64,000 nt of DNA from Candidatus Anammoxibacter sp. (GCA_021777055.1 JAIQZO010000012.1:133013-197012), one strand, 5' to 3'. Shown: positions 47,388 to 56,417, counted from the stretch's first letter. A program made the numbers and translations. Notes: generated by a model from the sequence alone, not told the origin.

Positions 47388-47675
47388 ATGAACGACGAAT
47401 TTAAATATGATTCCGTACAAGACAGAATCTCTATTGTAAAATACTTAAACGCTATAAGCGAAGGGATCGAAAATGGTCATCTGTTGTTTGGCACAGATCA
47501 GAAAGACATAGTATTTGAACCACAAGGATTACTTCGACTCGAGATAAAAGCTAAACATAAAGATAAAAAGGCAAAGCTGGAAATAAAAATTGGCTGGTCA
47601 ACGGAAAAAGATAAGCAGAAGAATGGTACCTTGGAAGTAAAAACAGGTAAGAGTGCAAACAAATATGACAAATAG
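47388..47675 (+). CDS. Amphi-Trp domain protein 1 (GAK system)
   Basis: 95 aa. The amphi-Trp domain is a small fold in which a helix with basic and hydrophobic faces is followed by strands ending in a conserved Trp: here YDSVQDRISIVKYLNAISEG, LEIKAKHKDKKAKLEIKIGW and W66 region. It is one of the three markers of the GAK system (ATP-Grasp, Amphi-Trp, Kinase). Function unknown; cytoplasmic. The stop overlaps the start of the next gene (ATG at 47665), so translation is coupled. A second amphi-Trp protein is at 51370. Confidence 0.87.
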   Translation: MNDEFKYDSVQDRISIVKYLNAISEGIENGHLLFGTDQKDIVFEPQGLLRLEIKAKHKDKKAKLEIKIGWSTEKDKQKNGTLEVKTGKSANKYDK

Positions 47676-49314
47676 TGACGAAAATTTTTCTATCAAGACA
47701 ATAGAGCGAACATTTAAATCCATGGTATTGGAGGTAATTAAACAGGTAGAAGATACTTCCACCGTTATCTCTAATCCTAAAGTAAGTGTAATTAACAAGA
47801 TTAACGGTAGAGATGATTATATCGACAATTTAAAGTGCTCTATTGAGGACAAATGTTTTAATTATAAATTAAACATAGCACCTGAAAAAACGTTACTCAA
47901 CTATTTACGTACCGTAAATATTATAGCCACTAACCTTGAGCACATTTCAGATTATTCAGAAAATATAGTTTCCCAACGTCAATTTATTACAGACGAAGAT
48001 GTTATTAAACATTATGACTTTAAAAAATTTTTCACAGAAACCCTCTCCGGCCTAAATAGTACTATTAAGGCAGTTAATAATCGTGACCTAAACCTTGCTT
48101 TAAAGATTTGTAAAAGCGAGTTTCAACTTGATAACTTGTTCCATAAAAATCTTATGAAGATCACAGATGATTTAGGCACAGGTTGTAATACAAAGGCACT
48201 TGTCACATTACTATTTATTTTTAGTTATTTAGAGCGGATGGGTGATTCTCTCCTGAATATAGGTGAAGCTATTATCTTTTATGTTTTGGGAGAAAAATTA
48301 AAAATTCATAATTTTGAAGCATTGGAAGGATCAATGGTATCTTTTAATGGTGACGAGAAGATGAAAGATCTAAATCTTAAGACCATATGGGACACTCGAT
48401 CAGGATGTCGTACGACCAAAGTAAATAAACATAGTAACCAGGACAAGGGCGCAATATTTAAAGAGGGGAAAATAAAAAAGATTGAAAAAGAGCTTGAAAA
48501 CATAAGACACTGGGAAAAATTAAAACCAGGGCTTGCTCCAAATGTCATAAACTACCAAAAAGGAAGTGTAAACGGTGCAATGCTTGTGGAATATTTAAAT
48601 GGTTATACCTTTCAGCAAATCTTACTTGGACATGACTATACTTTTCTAAAAGATGCATTAAGTGAAATACAAAACACATTGCTTGAAATATGGGATAAGA
48701 CAAAAGAAGAAACCGAATTAAAGTCTTGTTTTGTTGAACAGTTTAGATCAAGATTTGCTGATACAATTAGGGCACATCCTGTTTATGACACACAGGAAAA
48801 AATCATAGGTAAGATAAAGGTTGGTTCTTTTGATAGTTTAATCGGGAAAGTAGGCGATATTGAAAATGAATTAACGGCTCCTTTTTCGGTTTACACACAT
48901 GGCGATTTTAATATAGACAATATACTTTACGATAATGCTAATAAAAAACTCTATTTTCTGGATCTCTATCGATCTGCCAGACAGGATTATCTTCAGGACG
49001 TCTCCGTGTTTTTAGTGTCAAACTTCAGGCAGCCTGTCTTTATACCTAAGGTACGGAAAAAGATAAATTACGTCATCTCCGATTTCTTTGAATTTAGCAA
49101 GAGGTTTGCGAATAAAAATGGAGACAAGACGTTTGAAGCCAGGATTGCAATTGGGCTAGCAAGATCTCTTATGACATCAACAAGATTTGAATTCGATGAG
49201 CAATTCAGTTCAGAAATGCAATGTAGATCCGTTTATCTTTTAGAGAAATTGATATCACATAATGGCAGACCATGGGAAGAATTTTCTATCCCTATTGATG
49301 TAATTTTATATTAA
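47665..49314 (+). CDS. PhoU-domain / aminoglycoside-phosphotransferase-like kinase fusion
   Basis: 549 aa from the ATG at 47665. The N-terminal ~225 residues look like a PhoU helical bundle: TIERTFKSMVLEVIKQVEDT, LEHISDYSENIV and LERMGDSLLNIGEAIIFYVL (the ExxxD..N metal motif of PhoU). The C-terminal ~320 residues are a phosphotransferase of the APH/choline-kinase type with YTHGDFNIDNILYD (Brenner motif, catalytic Asp) and LYFLDLYRS (the Mg-binding Asp). PhoU proteins sense Pi status with the Pst transporter, so a PhoU-kinase fusion within a Pho-box cluster is a strong link between GAK and phosphate signalling. Confidence 0.82.
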   Translation: MTNSDENFSIKTIERTFKSMVLEVIKQVEDTSTVISNPKVSVINKINGRDDYIDNLKCSIEDKCFNYKLNIAPEKTLLNYLRTVNIIATNLEHISDYSENIVSQRQFITDEDVIKHYDFKKFFTETLSGLNSTIKAVNNRDLNLALKICKSEFQLDNLFHKNLMKITDDLGTGCNTKALVTLLFIFSYLERMGDSLLNIGEAIIFYVLGEKLKIHNFEALEGSMVSFNGDEKMKDLNLKTIWDTRSGCRTTKVNKHSNQDKGAIFKEGKIKKIEKELENIRHWEKLKPGLAPNVINYQKGSVNGAMLVEYLNGYTFQQILLGHDYTFLKDALSEIQNTLLEIWDKTKEETELKSCFVEQFRSRFADTIRAHPVYDTQEKIIGKIKVGSFDSLIGKVGDIENELTAPFSVYTHGDFNIDNILYDNANKKLYFLDLYRSARQDYLQDVSVFLVSNFRQPVFIPKVRKKINYVISDFFEFSKRFANKNGDKTFEARIAIGLARSLMTSTRFEFDEQFSSEMQCRSVYLLEKLISHNGRPWEEFSIPIDVILY

Positions 49315-49336
49315 GTAAGAATAACTTTTGATAGAT

Positions 49337-50218
49337 ATGAAAAGAATCGGTGTAGTTGGTATTCATGAAAATTGGTCTTCGGAGAAACTTTTAGACACTG
49401 TTGCGCGGAAGACAGGCTCCAAATTCTTTATTGATATGGAAAAAGTCTGCTTTGACATGGAAACAGGAAAGATTAGCACCTCTGAAATAGATTTGGCTAC
49501 GTTAGATGCCATTATAGTAAAGAAATTGGGAAAAGAGTACTCTCCTAATTTTTTAAACAGACTGTCTATTCTAAATTGTTTATCAAACAGAGGCATGAAA
49601 ATATATTCACACCCTCAAAAAATTAGTCAAGTGCTAAATAGGCTAAATTGTACTTTAACACTTTCGCAAGGTGGGATACCCATCCCCCCTACCTTTATCA
49701 CAGAAAACATAGATGAAGGTGTTAATGCAATTCGCAAATTTAAGAAAGTAGTGTTAAAACCATTGTTTTCAACTAAGGCAAGGGGAATGACAGTCCTAAA
49801 TGAATCAATGGATGTTAAGGATGAATTAATAGAATACCAGAATAGAGGAAATAATCTTATATATATTCAAAAGTTTGTAGAAATTCCGGAAAAAGATCTA
49901 GGAATCGTGTTTCTTGGAGGGAAATACCTGGCTACTTATGCAAGAGTAGGTAGTAAGAAGTCCTGGAACACTACTGTATTTGATGGTGGAAGATATGAGG
50001 CATACGAGCCGTCAAAGGAGATGATAGAAATTGCACATAGAGCGCAATCTTTATTTGGTCTCGATTTCACTTGTGTTGATCTAGTTGAAACATCTCAAGG
50101 ACCAATGGTTTTTGAAGTTTCTGCATTTGGAGGTTTTAAGGGATTATTGGATGGTTGCGGAATAGATGCGTCCGAGTTATATACAAACTATGTATTAGGA
50201 AAAGTAGACAATGATTAA
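49337..50218 (+). CDS. ATP-grasp enzyme of the GAK system
   Basis: 293 aa from the ATG at 49337 (a TTG at 49328 is possible). RimK-like ATP-grasp fold: N-lobe KRIGVVGIHENWSSEKLL, then VVLKPLFSTKARGMTVL (ATP-binding Lys and glycine-rich loop), IYIQKFVEIPEKDLGIVFLG and the metal site DFTCVDLVETSQGPMVFEVS. ATP-grasp ligases join a carboxylate to an amine or thiol via an acyl phosphate. In GAK clusters the substrate is not known. Its last 8 bp overlap the HprK-like kinase gene, so the two are made together. Confidence 0.9.
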   Translation: MKRIGVVGIHENWSSEKLLDTVARKTGSKFFIDMEKVCFDMETGKISTSEIDLATLDAIIVKKLGKEYSPNFLNRLSILNCLSNRGMKIYSHPQKISQVLNRLNCTLTLSQGGIPIPPTFITENIDEGVNAIRKFKKVVLKPLFSTKARGMTVLNESMDVKDELIEYQNRGNNLIYIQKFVEIPEKDLGIVFLGGKYLATYARVGSKKSWNTTVFDGGRYEAYEPSKEMIEIAHRAQSLFGLDFTCVDLVETSQGPMVFEVSAFGGFKGLLDGCGIDASELYTNYVLGKVDND

Positions 50219-51299
50219 AAACAGTTTAACGGTTTCAGATACCGTAAATAGATTTCAGTCTAAATATTCAACACCTTATTGTATGTCGCTAGGGTTTAAT
50301 GGTTGTAATATCTTACTTACATCAAACTCGTTTGAACTTATTAACAAACTTACAATCTATTACAGAGATTTTGTTAATGAAGATCTATCTGAATTTGCGA
50401 TTAATGTTGTCGCCATAGAAGCAGATGCTCCTGCGTTTGACTTAGACTTTACTGTTAAAGTACCTGATCCCGGAAAAACAAAAATAAAAGAAGAATTTGT
50501 AGATCTTTCAGATGGACGCATTGTGCGTAAAAGACTTACTGGTGTACAGTTTACTTTTGGATCTGGAAAACATCTGGCAATAGGACCTGTTACAGAAAAC
50601 TATAATCAAATAGTCAACTTTGTAAATAACCGTTATATAGAGTGGTTCGTAAAAAGAGGTTACCTGCTTGTACATGCCGCCGGTATAAAATTTAAAGACA
50701 AAGGCATTATACTGTCGGGATTTTCCGGTATGGGAAAGTCCACATTAGCATTAAACTTTATGAGCAGGGGGTCGCAGTTTATTAGTAACGATCGCATACT
50801 TTTTAAGAAAGACGGCCTAGCATTAAAAATGCTAGGCGTTCCAAAGCTTCCAAGAGTAAATCCCGGAACAATATTAAACAATCCAGACCTAGATCCTGTA
50901 ATAACAGAAGATGAGAAGATACAATTCTCAGATATACCAAAGGATAATCTGTGGGAGTTGGAAAATAAGTATGATGTTGATATTGATCAATGTTTTGGAA
51001 AAGATAAATTTCTGCTACATTCGAACACTGATCTGATTATATGCCTTAACTGGGATCGTAGAAAAAGCTTTCCTGAGATAAATAAGGTAGATTTAAGAGA
51101 CCGAAGGGATTTATTAAGAAACTTAATGAAATCTTTAGGTCTTTTTTTTGAGTTTAATAATGGCTCTATTAATAAGAATCCCACAGAAGAAGAGTATCTA
51201 GAATGTATAAATGCTACAACTGTGGTGGAAATTAAAGGTGGAGTTGATTTTGATATTGCAGCGGAGGCCTGCATTAAATTCCTTGCTAATAAAGGATAA
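50211..51299 (+). CDS. HprK-related kinase of the GAK system
   Basis: 362 aa. The C-terminal half has the HPr-kinase P-loop GFSGMGKSTLALNFM (Walker A, about residues 172-186) preceded by LLVHAAGIKFKDKGIILS, then SNDRILFKKDGLALKMLGVP, as in HprK-related kinase B. The N-terminal ~150 residues are a separate domain. HprK phosphorylates a serine of HPr in sugar control, but these relatives occur with ATP-grasp and amphi-Trp genes and have unknown targets. Start overlaps the ATP-grasp gene by 8 bp. Confidence 0.9.
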   Translation: MIKNSLTVSDTVNRFQSKYSTPYCMSLGFNGCNILLTSNSFELINKLTIYYRDFVNEDLSEFAINVVAIEADAPAFDLDFTVKVPDPGKTKIKEEFVDLSDGRIVRKRLTGVQFTFGSGKHLAIGPVTENYNQIVNFVNNRYIEWFVKRGYLLVHAAGIKFKDKGIILSGFSGMGKSTLALNFMSRGSQFISNDRILFKKDGLALKMLGVPKLPRVNPGTILNNPDLDPVITEDEKIQFSDIPKDNLWELENKYDVDIDQCFGKDKFLLHSNTDLIICLNWDRRKSFPEINKVDLRDRRDLLRNLMKSLGLFFEFNNGSINKNPTEEEYLECINATTVVEIKGGVDFDIAAEACIKFLANKG

Positions 51300-51369
51300 C
51301 TGTTTTCTTGTTTTTAATTTAATTTTAGAGTATTAATTTGTGTTGTACATACTATTTGAGGAAAAAAAA

Positions 51370-51702
51370 ATGGAAAAGAGAGAGTTGTCACTAAAAGACA
51401 GAGTGGACAGTAAAGAAGTTGCTAACTATCTTGAAGATATTATCGCCGGCCTAAACACCGGAACAATATGTATACAATCAGGATGTGAAACAATTACTTT
51501 AAATCCATCTACAACTATTCAATTTGAAATAGAAGCATCAACAAAAAAAGATAAGGGGAAATTAAATATTGAATTAAGCTGGAGTGCTGAGAAAATGATA
51601 AATAGTCAAGATCTTAAGATTATGTCTTCAGAGCCAGAGCCAGAACCAGAACCGGAACTGGAAACTGAGACCGAAGAGATCACAGACAACAGCGGCATCT
51701 AA
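51370..51702 (+). CDS. Amphi-Trp domain protein 2 with acidic tail (GAK system)
   Basis: 110 aa from the ATG at 51370 (gaggaaaa upstream; an earlier GTG at 51340 is less likely). The amphi-Trp core is LKDRVDSKEVANYLEDIIAG to KLNIELSWSAEK. Then comes an acidic, proline-rich tail with SEPEPEPEPELETE, encoded by short tandem repeats. It closes the tight five-gene GAK run 47388-51702. The tail may be a flexible tether or a length-variable tract. Confidence 0.85.
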   Translation: MEKRELSLKDRVDSKEVANYLEDIIAGLNTGTICIQSGCETITLNPSTTIQFEIEASTKKDKGKLNIELSWSAEKMINSQDLKIMSSEPEPEPEPELETETEEITDNSGI

Positions 51703-51752
51703 TTGATCAATATGGTGGTTATAATAGCAACTATTCAGCGTAATAAGAAATA

Positions 51753-52015
51753 AGAATTCAGGAGTCAGAAAACAGGAGTCAGAATGAGAAAACCGGCACG
51801 CATATTTCAAAATTTAATAGTATGACAAAAAACTCACGAGTTTGTGCTTTTAGTTTACAAGCTTACAAAGTTATTTCCCAAAGATGAAATTTATAATTTG
51901 ATATCTCAACTACAAAGATCATCAATCTCAATTATATCTTGAAGAAGTCAGTAAATTGCTGGAAGCGTATTCATTTTCTATACTGAATTCTGGATTCTGA
52001 CTCCTGTATACTGAA
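51753..52015. repeat. Inverted 'sentence' repeats around a remnant gene
   Basis: The left copy aagaattcaggagtcagaa (from 51753) and right copy tactgaattctggattctga (from 51981, complementary in sense) face each other. They are the same family as the pair at 7773-8042. In other genomes such repeats commonly flank S23/IVP four-helix-bundle genes, as here. Confidence 0.7.
51829..52000 (+). pseudogene. Internally deleted four-helix-bundle (S23/IVP family) gene
   Basis: The frame KTHEFVLLVYKLTKLFPKDE, IYNLISQLQRSSISIIS is the N-terminal half of the four-helix-bundle protein family, here ending at TGA 51940-51942. One base over, another frame reads LEEVSKLLEAYSFSILNSGF and stops; that is the family's C-terminus, running into the flanking repeat as usual. 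The middle helices are missing. So an in-between deletion has killed it. It sits inside the inverted repeat and splits the GAK genes from the phosphohexomutase gene. Confidence 0.8.
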
Positions 52016-52121
52016 TGGTTATATATAATATTATTAGGAAAGAGTAATTTTAATAAACGCTGGTTCAAGTTAACACTTGCACCAGCGACTTAATAGAATA
52101 ATTGTAAGATACTTATTTTTT

Positions 52122-53549
52122 ATGGTTAACACAAGACTAAATCCTGACATTTTTCGAAAATCAGATATTCGCGGAACTGTAGGTAAACACCTTACAGAAG
52201 AAACAGTTGAGATTATAGGAAAAGCAGTTGGAACATTTATGATTCGCCACGGTGCAAGGGTTATTACATTGGGTTACGATAACCGGTTAAGTTCGCTTGC
52301 ATTCCGGGATGCATTAAGTGACGGTATTTTATCAACAGGCTGCGACATTTTGGATATTGGTATGGTGCCAACACCAGTTTTATATTTTTCTCTCTTTCAT
52401 CTTGAGACAGACGGTGGCGTTATGATTACAGGTAGCCACAATCCAGCAGAGTTTAACGGGTTTAAGATATGTCTGGGATCAAACTGTCTCTTTGGTAAAA
52501 GCATACAGGAAATTTATCATATTACTGAAATTAAGGATTTTGTTATAGGAAAAGGAGAGCTATTTAAGAAAAATATAATAGAGAACTATATTACTAAGAT
52601 AACAAGTTTAATTAATATTTCCAGAGACGTAAAGTTTGTTGTTGACGGAGGAAACGGGTGCTTTGGTACAGTTGGGCCAAAACTATTTGAAAAACTTAAC
52701 CTGAAACCGGTAGAACTTTATTGGCAACCTGACGGCAGATTTCCTAATCATCACCCTGATCCGGCAATCCCTGAAAACATGAAGGATTTGGCCAAAAAAA
52801 TTTGTGAAGAAGATGCTGAGTTTGGTATTGGCTTTGACTGCGATGTAGATAGAATTGGTGTAGTTGATAATAAAGGTAATATTATATGGGGTGATCAATT
52901 ATTAATGCTGTTCTCCAGGGATATACTTATGAAAAACCCGGGAGCAAAAATAATTGGTGACGTCAAATGTTCTCAAACTTTATTTGAGGACATAAAAGGA
53001 AACGGAGGTATTCCTGTTATTGCTCCAACTGGGCATTCTATTATAAAAGATAAGATGAATGAGGTACAGGCCTTGATAGCTGGTGAAATGAGCGGGCATA
53101 TATCTTTTGCAGACAATTACTTTGGTTATGACGACGCAATCTATGCAGCTTGCAGGCTTTTAGAGATAGTCTCTAGATCAAAAGAAAATATTGCAGAAAT
53201 GTTTTCCGGGGCATTTGACAATGTTGTTAATACTCCTGTAATCAACATTAAATGTCCTGATAATCAGAAATTTAGAATAATTAACGAGATGGTAGATTTC
53301 TATAGAGACAAGTATCAATTTGTTGATGTGGATGGTCTTCGGTTAAACTTTAGTAACGGTTGGGCACTTGCCAGGGCATCAAATACACAACCTGCGCTAA
53401 CTTTACGCTTTGAAGCTGATTCCATAGAAAGATTAGAAGAGATCAAAGATATTGTCTTTACATCTTTAATGAAGCATGATGTTATCTACCAAAACAACAT
53501 GGAATTGTTCGCTAATTTCTTTACCAACCAAAACGCATCTTTTGTTTGA
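52122..53549 (+). CDS. Phosphomannomutase/phosphoglucomutase
   Basis: 475 aa from the ATG at 52122, after which MVNTRLNPDIFRKSDIRGT gives the usual family start; a longer frame upstream is unlikely. Alpha-D-phosphohexomutase motifs in order: TGSHNPAEFNGFKI (active serine), GFDCDVDRIGVVD (Mg-binding loop), GEMSGHISF (sugar-binding loop) and a C-terminal phosphate-binding domain. It interconverts hexose-1- and hexose-6-phosphates for surface sugars or storage polymers. It follows the GAK genes, and this class of mutase is a common GAK neighbour in my memory, which points to a phosphorylated sugar in that pathway. Confidence 0.92.
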   Translation: MVNTRLNPDIFRKSDIRGTVGKHLTEETVEIIGKAVGTFMIRHGARVITLGYDNRLSSLAFRDALSDGILSTGCDILDIGMVPTPVLYFSLFHLETDGGVMITGSHNPAEFNGFKICLGSNCLFGKSIQEIYHITEIKDFVIGKGELFKKNIIENYITKITSLINISRDVKFVVDGGNGCFGTVGPKLFEKLNLKPVELYWQPDGRFPNHHPDPAIPENMKDLAKKICEEDAEFGIGFDCDVDRIGVVDNKGNIIWGDQLLMLFSRDILMKNPGAKIIGDVKCSQTLFEDIKGNGGIPVIAPTGHSIIKDKMNEVQALIAGEMSGHISFADNYFGYDDAIYAACRLLEIVSRSKENIAEMFSGAFDNVVNTPVINIKCPDNQKFRIINEMVDFYRDKYQFVDVDGLRLNFSNGWALARASNTQPALTLRFEADSIERLEEIKDIVFTSLMKHDVIYQNNMELFANFFTNQNASFV

Positions 53550-53652
53550 ATGTTTAGAAACACGAAATTTTTTAACTTTTTATTAAATTAGGATCATGAA
53601 TGTAAACTCACTGCATTTGATGCACGGAATGACCTTTTAAAGGAGAAATTGA

Positions 53653-53958
53653 ATGATAAGTGAATTGAAAGATATCAGAGATAAGATAGGAACTGATGAA
53701 ATTGACGTGCTTAATTGTCTTTTAAAGGAGGGAGACTATGTGATAAGTGGATTAAAAGATTTCATAGATAAGATTGACCCTGAAAAAATTGCAAAACTTT
53801 TATCACAAATTTCAGTAAAAGATAAAATAAATATTTTTAATAGCTTAAATGGCAGAAAAAAAGTAAAGTTATTAGTAGAGACAGATAGGACTAGCAGGGA
53901 GGAGATTGTGAATAAACTTGGTCCCGATAGAATTATAACAATTTGCAGGAACGTTTAG
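53653..53958 (+). CDS. Stand-alone MgtE N-domain-like protein
   Basis: 101 aa with a good RBS (aaggag, 7 nt). Its repeated helices IDPEKIAKLLSQISVKDKIN and IFNSLNGRKKVKLLVE resemble the N-terminal superhelix of MgtE (compare LDPDERVLVFRLLGKDTAVD in mgtE at 6307-7665). No membrane or CBS part. Since the Pho-regulated MgtE at 37874 lacks exactly this domain, the protein may act in trans, or be a relic of a split gene. Similarity is by eye and modest. Confidence 0.6.
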   Translation: MISELKDIRDKIGTDEIDVLNCLLKEGDYVISGLKDFIDKIDPEKIAKLLSQISVKDKINIFNSLNGRKKVKLLVETDRTSREEIVNKLGPDRIITICRNV

Positions 53959-54076
53959 AAGATCAGAGGTCAAAAAAAAGATATAACAAATCCTTCGCAA
54001 CCATCGGTTTTGAAATGTAGTTTCACCAAAAGAGTGAATTTATTTTATTAGAACAATTAACTATAAAAATAAAAAA

Positions 54077-54250
54077 ATGAAAACATTATGTGATTTAAAA
54101 AAGGACTATATAGAAGAACATATTTCTGAAGTGATAAAATTAGTAGATAAGCCTAAATATGTGTGTAGAAAATGTTTACGAAGCGCAAATGAAAAGGATA
54201 AGGTTTGTAAACCAATTTTGATATCTGACGCTTTAATGGGAAAAAAATAG
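54077..54250 (+). CDS. Very small four-cysteine protein
   Basis: 57 aa. After a helix (KKDYIEEHISEVIKLVDKPK) come VCRKC and VCKP with a SANEKD loop, so three of four cysteines of a possible zinc site are visible plus one near the N-terminus. The body resembles a class of short conserved proteins with a YVCRKC-type core, but I cannot name it. No strong RBS; aaaaaa precedes the ATG. Start and stop are clear and codon use is normal. Confidence 0.5.
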   Translation: MKTLCDLKKDYIEEHISEVIKLVDKPKYVCRKCLRSANEKDKVCKPILISDALMGKK

Positions 54251-54570
54251 ATTTGGCATTAAAAGCAGATGCCGAATTTTATCATCTTTATTAATTTGTA
54301 CCATAAAAATAACTAAATGGAACGTTGCAGTAGTAACAGATTAACCCTGTTTAGTTTCGCAAAGGGCTTACGTACATACAATCTCCAGCCCTTTGCTCCT
54401 TAAATACGATAAAAATATCGTTTCTTCCATCTTCCAAAATTTTCTTATTTTTTGATAATAAGAGTCTCCATATCTATACTGAATTATCGTAAAGCAAATC
54501 TTTTAACTGACCCTAACTATTAGGCATCTTTTAAATCTGGGCCATCGACGGACTATTGTTATACTCAAAT

Positions 54571-54658
54571 AATGTAGGATGGGTGAAGCGATAGCGAAAC
54601 CCATCAATCATTCTCCACGTTCTGATGGGTTTCGCTATTGCTTCACCCATCCTACATT
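54571..54658. repeat. Long inverted repeat (MITE-like) aatgtaggatgggtgaagc
   Basis: Two 36-bp arms (54571-54606 and 54623-54658) with one mismatch and a 16-nt loop. The arm text (gtaggatgggtgaagc, gatagcgaaacccatc) is a type scattered through many bacterial genomes. Confidence 0.8.
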
Positions 54659-54715
54659 TTAACTCATTACAAAGATAACGGTTACATCTTGGCCCTAAAA
54701 AAACGTATTCCGCTC

Positions 54716-54922
54716 AAAATAAGAATTCCTATACTATTTAGCGCCTACAGCGAACTAGAATCTCCAAAAAGAAGCGTCTCCTATCGCAAACGAATATCTC
54801 ACCCCATACATCATCAAGGCTAAAGCCTTGAGTTACGAAATGTAACTCAAACCTTCAGGTTTGATTCGATTAGAAAAGAAACAACTATCTGAATCCTAAA
54901 ATAAGAATTCCTATACTATTTA
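54716..54922. repeat. Direct repeat with paired hairpins, 54.7-54.9 kb
   Basis: A 25-bp direct repeat (aaaataagaattcctatac, then tattta) lies at 54716-54740 and 54898-54922. Between the copies sit the hairpins aaggctaaagcctt and tcaaaccttcaggtttga. Another, ggttcaagctcaacggtttgaacc, follows at about 54955. The whole gap 54251-55134 has no gene I would support. Confidence 0.5.
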
Positions 54923-55134
54923 ATTAACACCTTCGATGAACTCTATTGTTACACGGCAGGTTCAAGCTCAACGGTTTGAACCTACCGCGTTTTAAAAAGA
55001 AAATCCTCTCCCTCAATCAAACTTAATCTGTTTAATAGCTATCAGTTATCTCTGCACCAACTTGCGGTGACTTGTTAAAGGCAAAGAAGTCATATCTTAA
55101 CTGGAAAGATAACTATTTAACCATCCTGTAAAAC

Positions 55135-55188
55135 TTCACAAAGAATTCACAAAAAGCCAACAAGTTCTTCACATTTGAAATGTATTAT
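55135..55188 (+). promoter_or_regulatory. Pho-box promoter of pstS
   Basis: TTCACA (55135), TTCACA (55146), degenerate CCAACA (55157), TTCACA (55168); TATTAT at 55183, 15 nt from the last start. An orphan aaggaggc lies at 55231 in a 200-nt leader. Confidence 0.85.
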
Positions 55189-55394
55189 TTTATTAATAAT
55201 ATACTCTAATTTTCAGTTATTAACTTACAAAAGGAGGCAAAAAGCAGGTAAAAGTTAGCAAATCTCTTAAATTTGCAAAATGAAAAATATGAATGTGTGT
55301 GAGCTTCAATTTAGTTAATAATTATGTTTAGTCTTAAATAGTAATGCTAAAAATTTGCATTCTATAATGACGATTTATTTATAAGGAAAATTAT

Positions 55395-56417
55395 ATGATT
55401 AGACAATTGTCGAAATTTACTTGCAAAATGTTAGGTATTTTTACTTTCATTTTTGTTGTCTCTCTTTTGATTACTAATGCAAATGCAGCAGACAGAAAAT
55501 TAATAAAAGTGGATGGATCTTCTACTGTTTTTCCAATAACAGAAGCAGTGGCAGAAGAGTTTCAGATGCAAAATAGAAATGTTATGGTTACAGTTGGTAT
55601 ATCAGGAACTGGAGGCGGCTTTAAAAAATTTAGTAGAGCAGAAACTGATATTAGTGATGCATCCAGGGTTATAAAACCAAAAGAAGAAACACTTTGTAAA
55701 GAAAACGGAATAGAGTATATAGAGCTTCCCGTTGCTTATGACGGTATAGCCGTAATGGTAAATCCTGCGAATGACTGGGTTAAATCGTTAACAGTGGAGG
55801 AATTAAAGACGATATGGGAACCTGATGCGCAGAGGAAAATTACAAAATGGAACCAAATAAGAGCCGAATGGCCTGATAAAGAGATTAATCTGTTTGGTCC
55901 TGGAGTTGATTCAGGAACATTTGACTATTTTACAAAGGTAATTAATGGTAAAGAAGGTGCCAGCAGAGGTGATTTTACAGCAAGCGAAGACGATAATGTC
56001 CTTGTCCAAGGAATCGCCACTGATAAATTTGCTTTAGGCTTTTTTGGGCTTGCATACTACGAACACAATAAAGAGAAGCTTAAACTCATCCCAATTGATG
56101 ATGGAAAAGACGATAATGGAAAAGGTCCGATCTTCCCTACCCTTAAAACCGTCAACAACAGCACATACCAGCCACTCTCAAGACCGATTTTTATATATGT
56201 AAGTAAGGCATCTGCAGAAAAGAAAGAAGTTAACGACTTTGTTACATTCTATCTAAAAAATGCAAGAGAGCTAACAGCAGAAGTGGGTTATATACCTCTT
56301 CCTGATTCTGCTTACCTACTGGCAATTGAAAGATTTAAAAATAGAAAAACCGGTTCTGTCTTTGGCAGTAAAACTGCAAAAATAACTTCGTCAATAGAGG
56401 ACTTGCTTCGTATGTAA
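55395..56417 (+). CDS. pstS: Periplasmic phosphate-binding protein PstS
   Basis: 340 aa with a signal peptide (hydrophobic core [19 protein letters not shown]). Pi-binding motifs are standard: [50 protein letters not shown] and [14 protein letters not shown]. It captures Pi for the high-affinity Pst ABC transporter. Its Pho box fits the known control of pstS. The membrane and ATPase genes pstC, pstA and pstB are not in this window: pstS is followed directly by a terminator and then phoU. Either they lie elsewhere or this is an accessory binding protein. Confidence 0.95.
   Translation: MIRQLSKFTCKMLGIFTFIFVVSLLITNANAADRKLIKVDGSSTVFPITEAVAEEFQMQNRNVMVTVGISGTGGGFKKFSRAETDISDASRVIKPKEETLCKENGIEYIELPVAYDGIAVMVNPANDWVKSLTVEELKTIWEPDAQRKITKWNQIRAEWPDKEINLFGPGVDSGTFDYFTKVINGKEGASRGDFTASEDDNVLVQGIATDKFALGFFGLAYYEHNKEKLKLIPIDDGKDDNGKGPIFPTLKTVNNSTYQPLSRPIFIYVSKASAEKKEVNDFVTFYLKNARELTAEVGYIPLPDSAYLLAIERFKNRKTGSVFGSKTAKITSSIEDLLRM

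Noticed and set aside
51600..51670. gagccagagccagaa-type tandem repeats
   Set aside because: They encode the acidic Pro-Glu tail of amphi-Trp protein 2 and keep its frame.
54638..54823. Short plus-strand frame of 61 codons
   Set aside because: It begins within the long inverted repeat and continues through repeated hairpins; no codon bias or RBS.
53959..55134. Possible tRNA or structured RNA in the long gap
   Set aside because: The hairpins found are repeats or terminators; no cloverleaf with TTCGA-type arm and CCA-end geometry could be built by eye.
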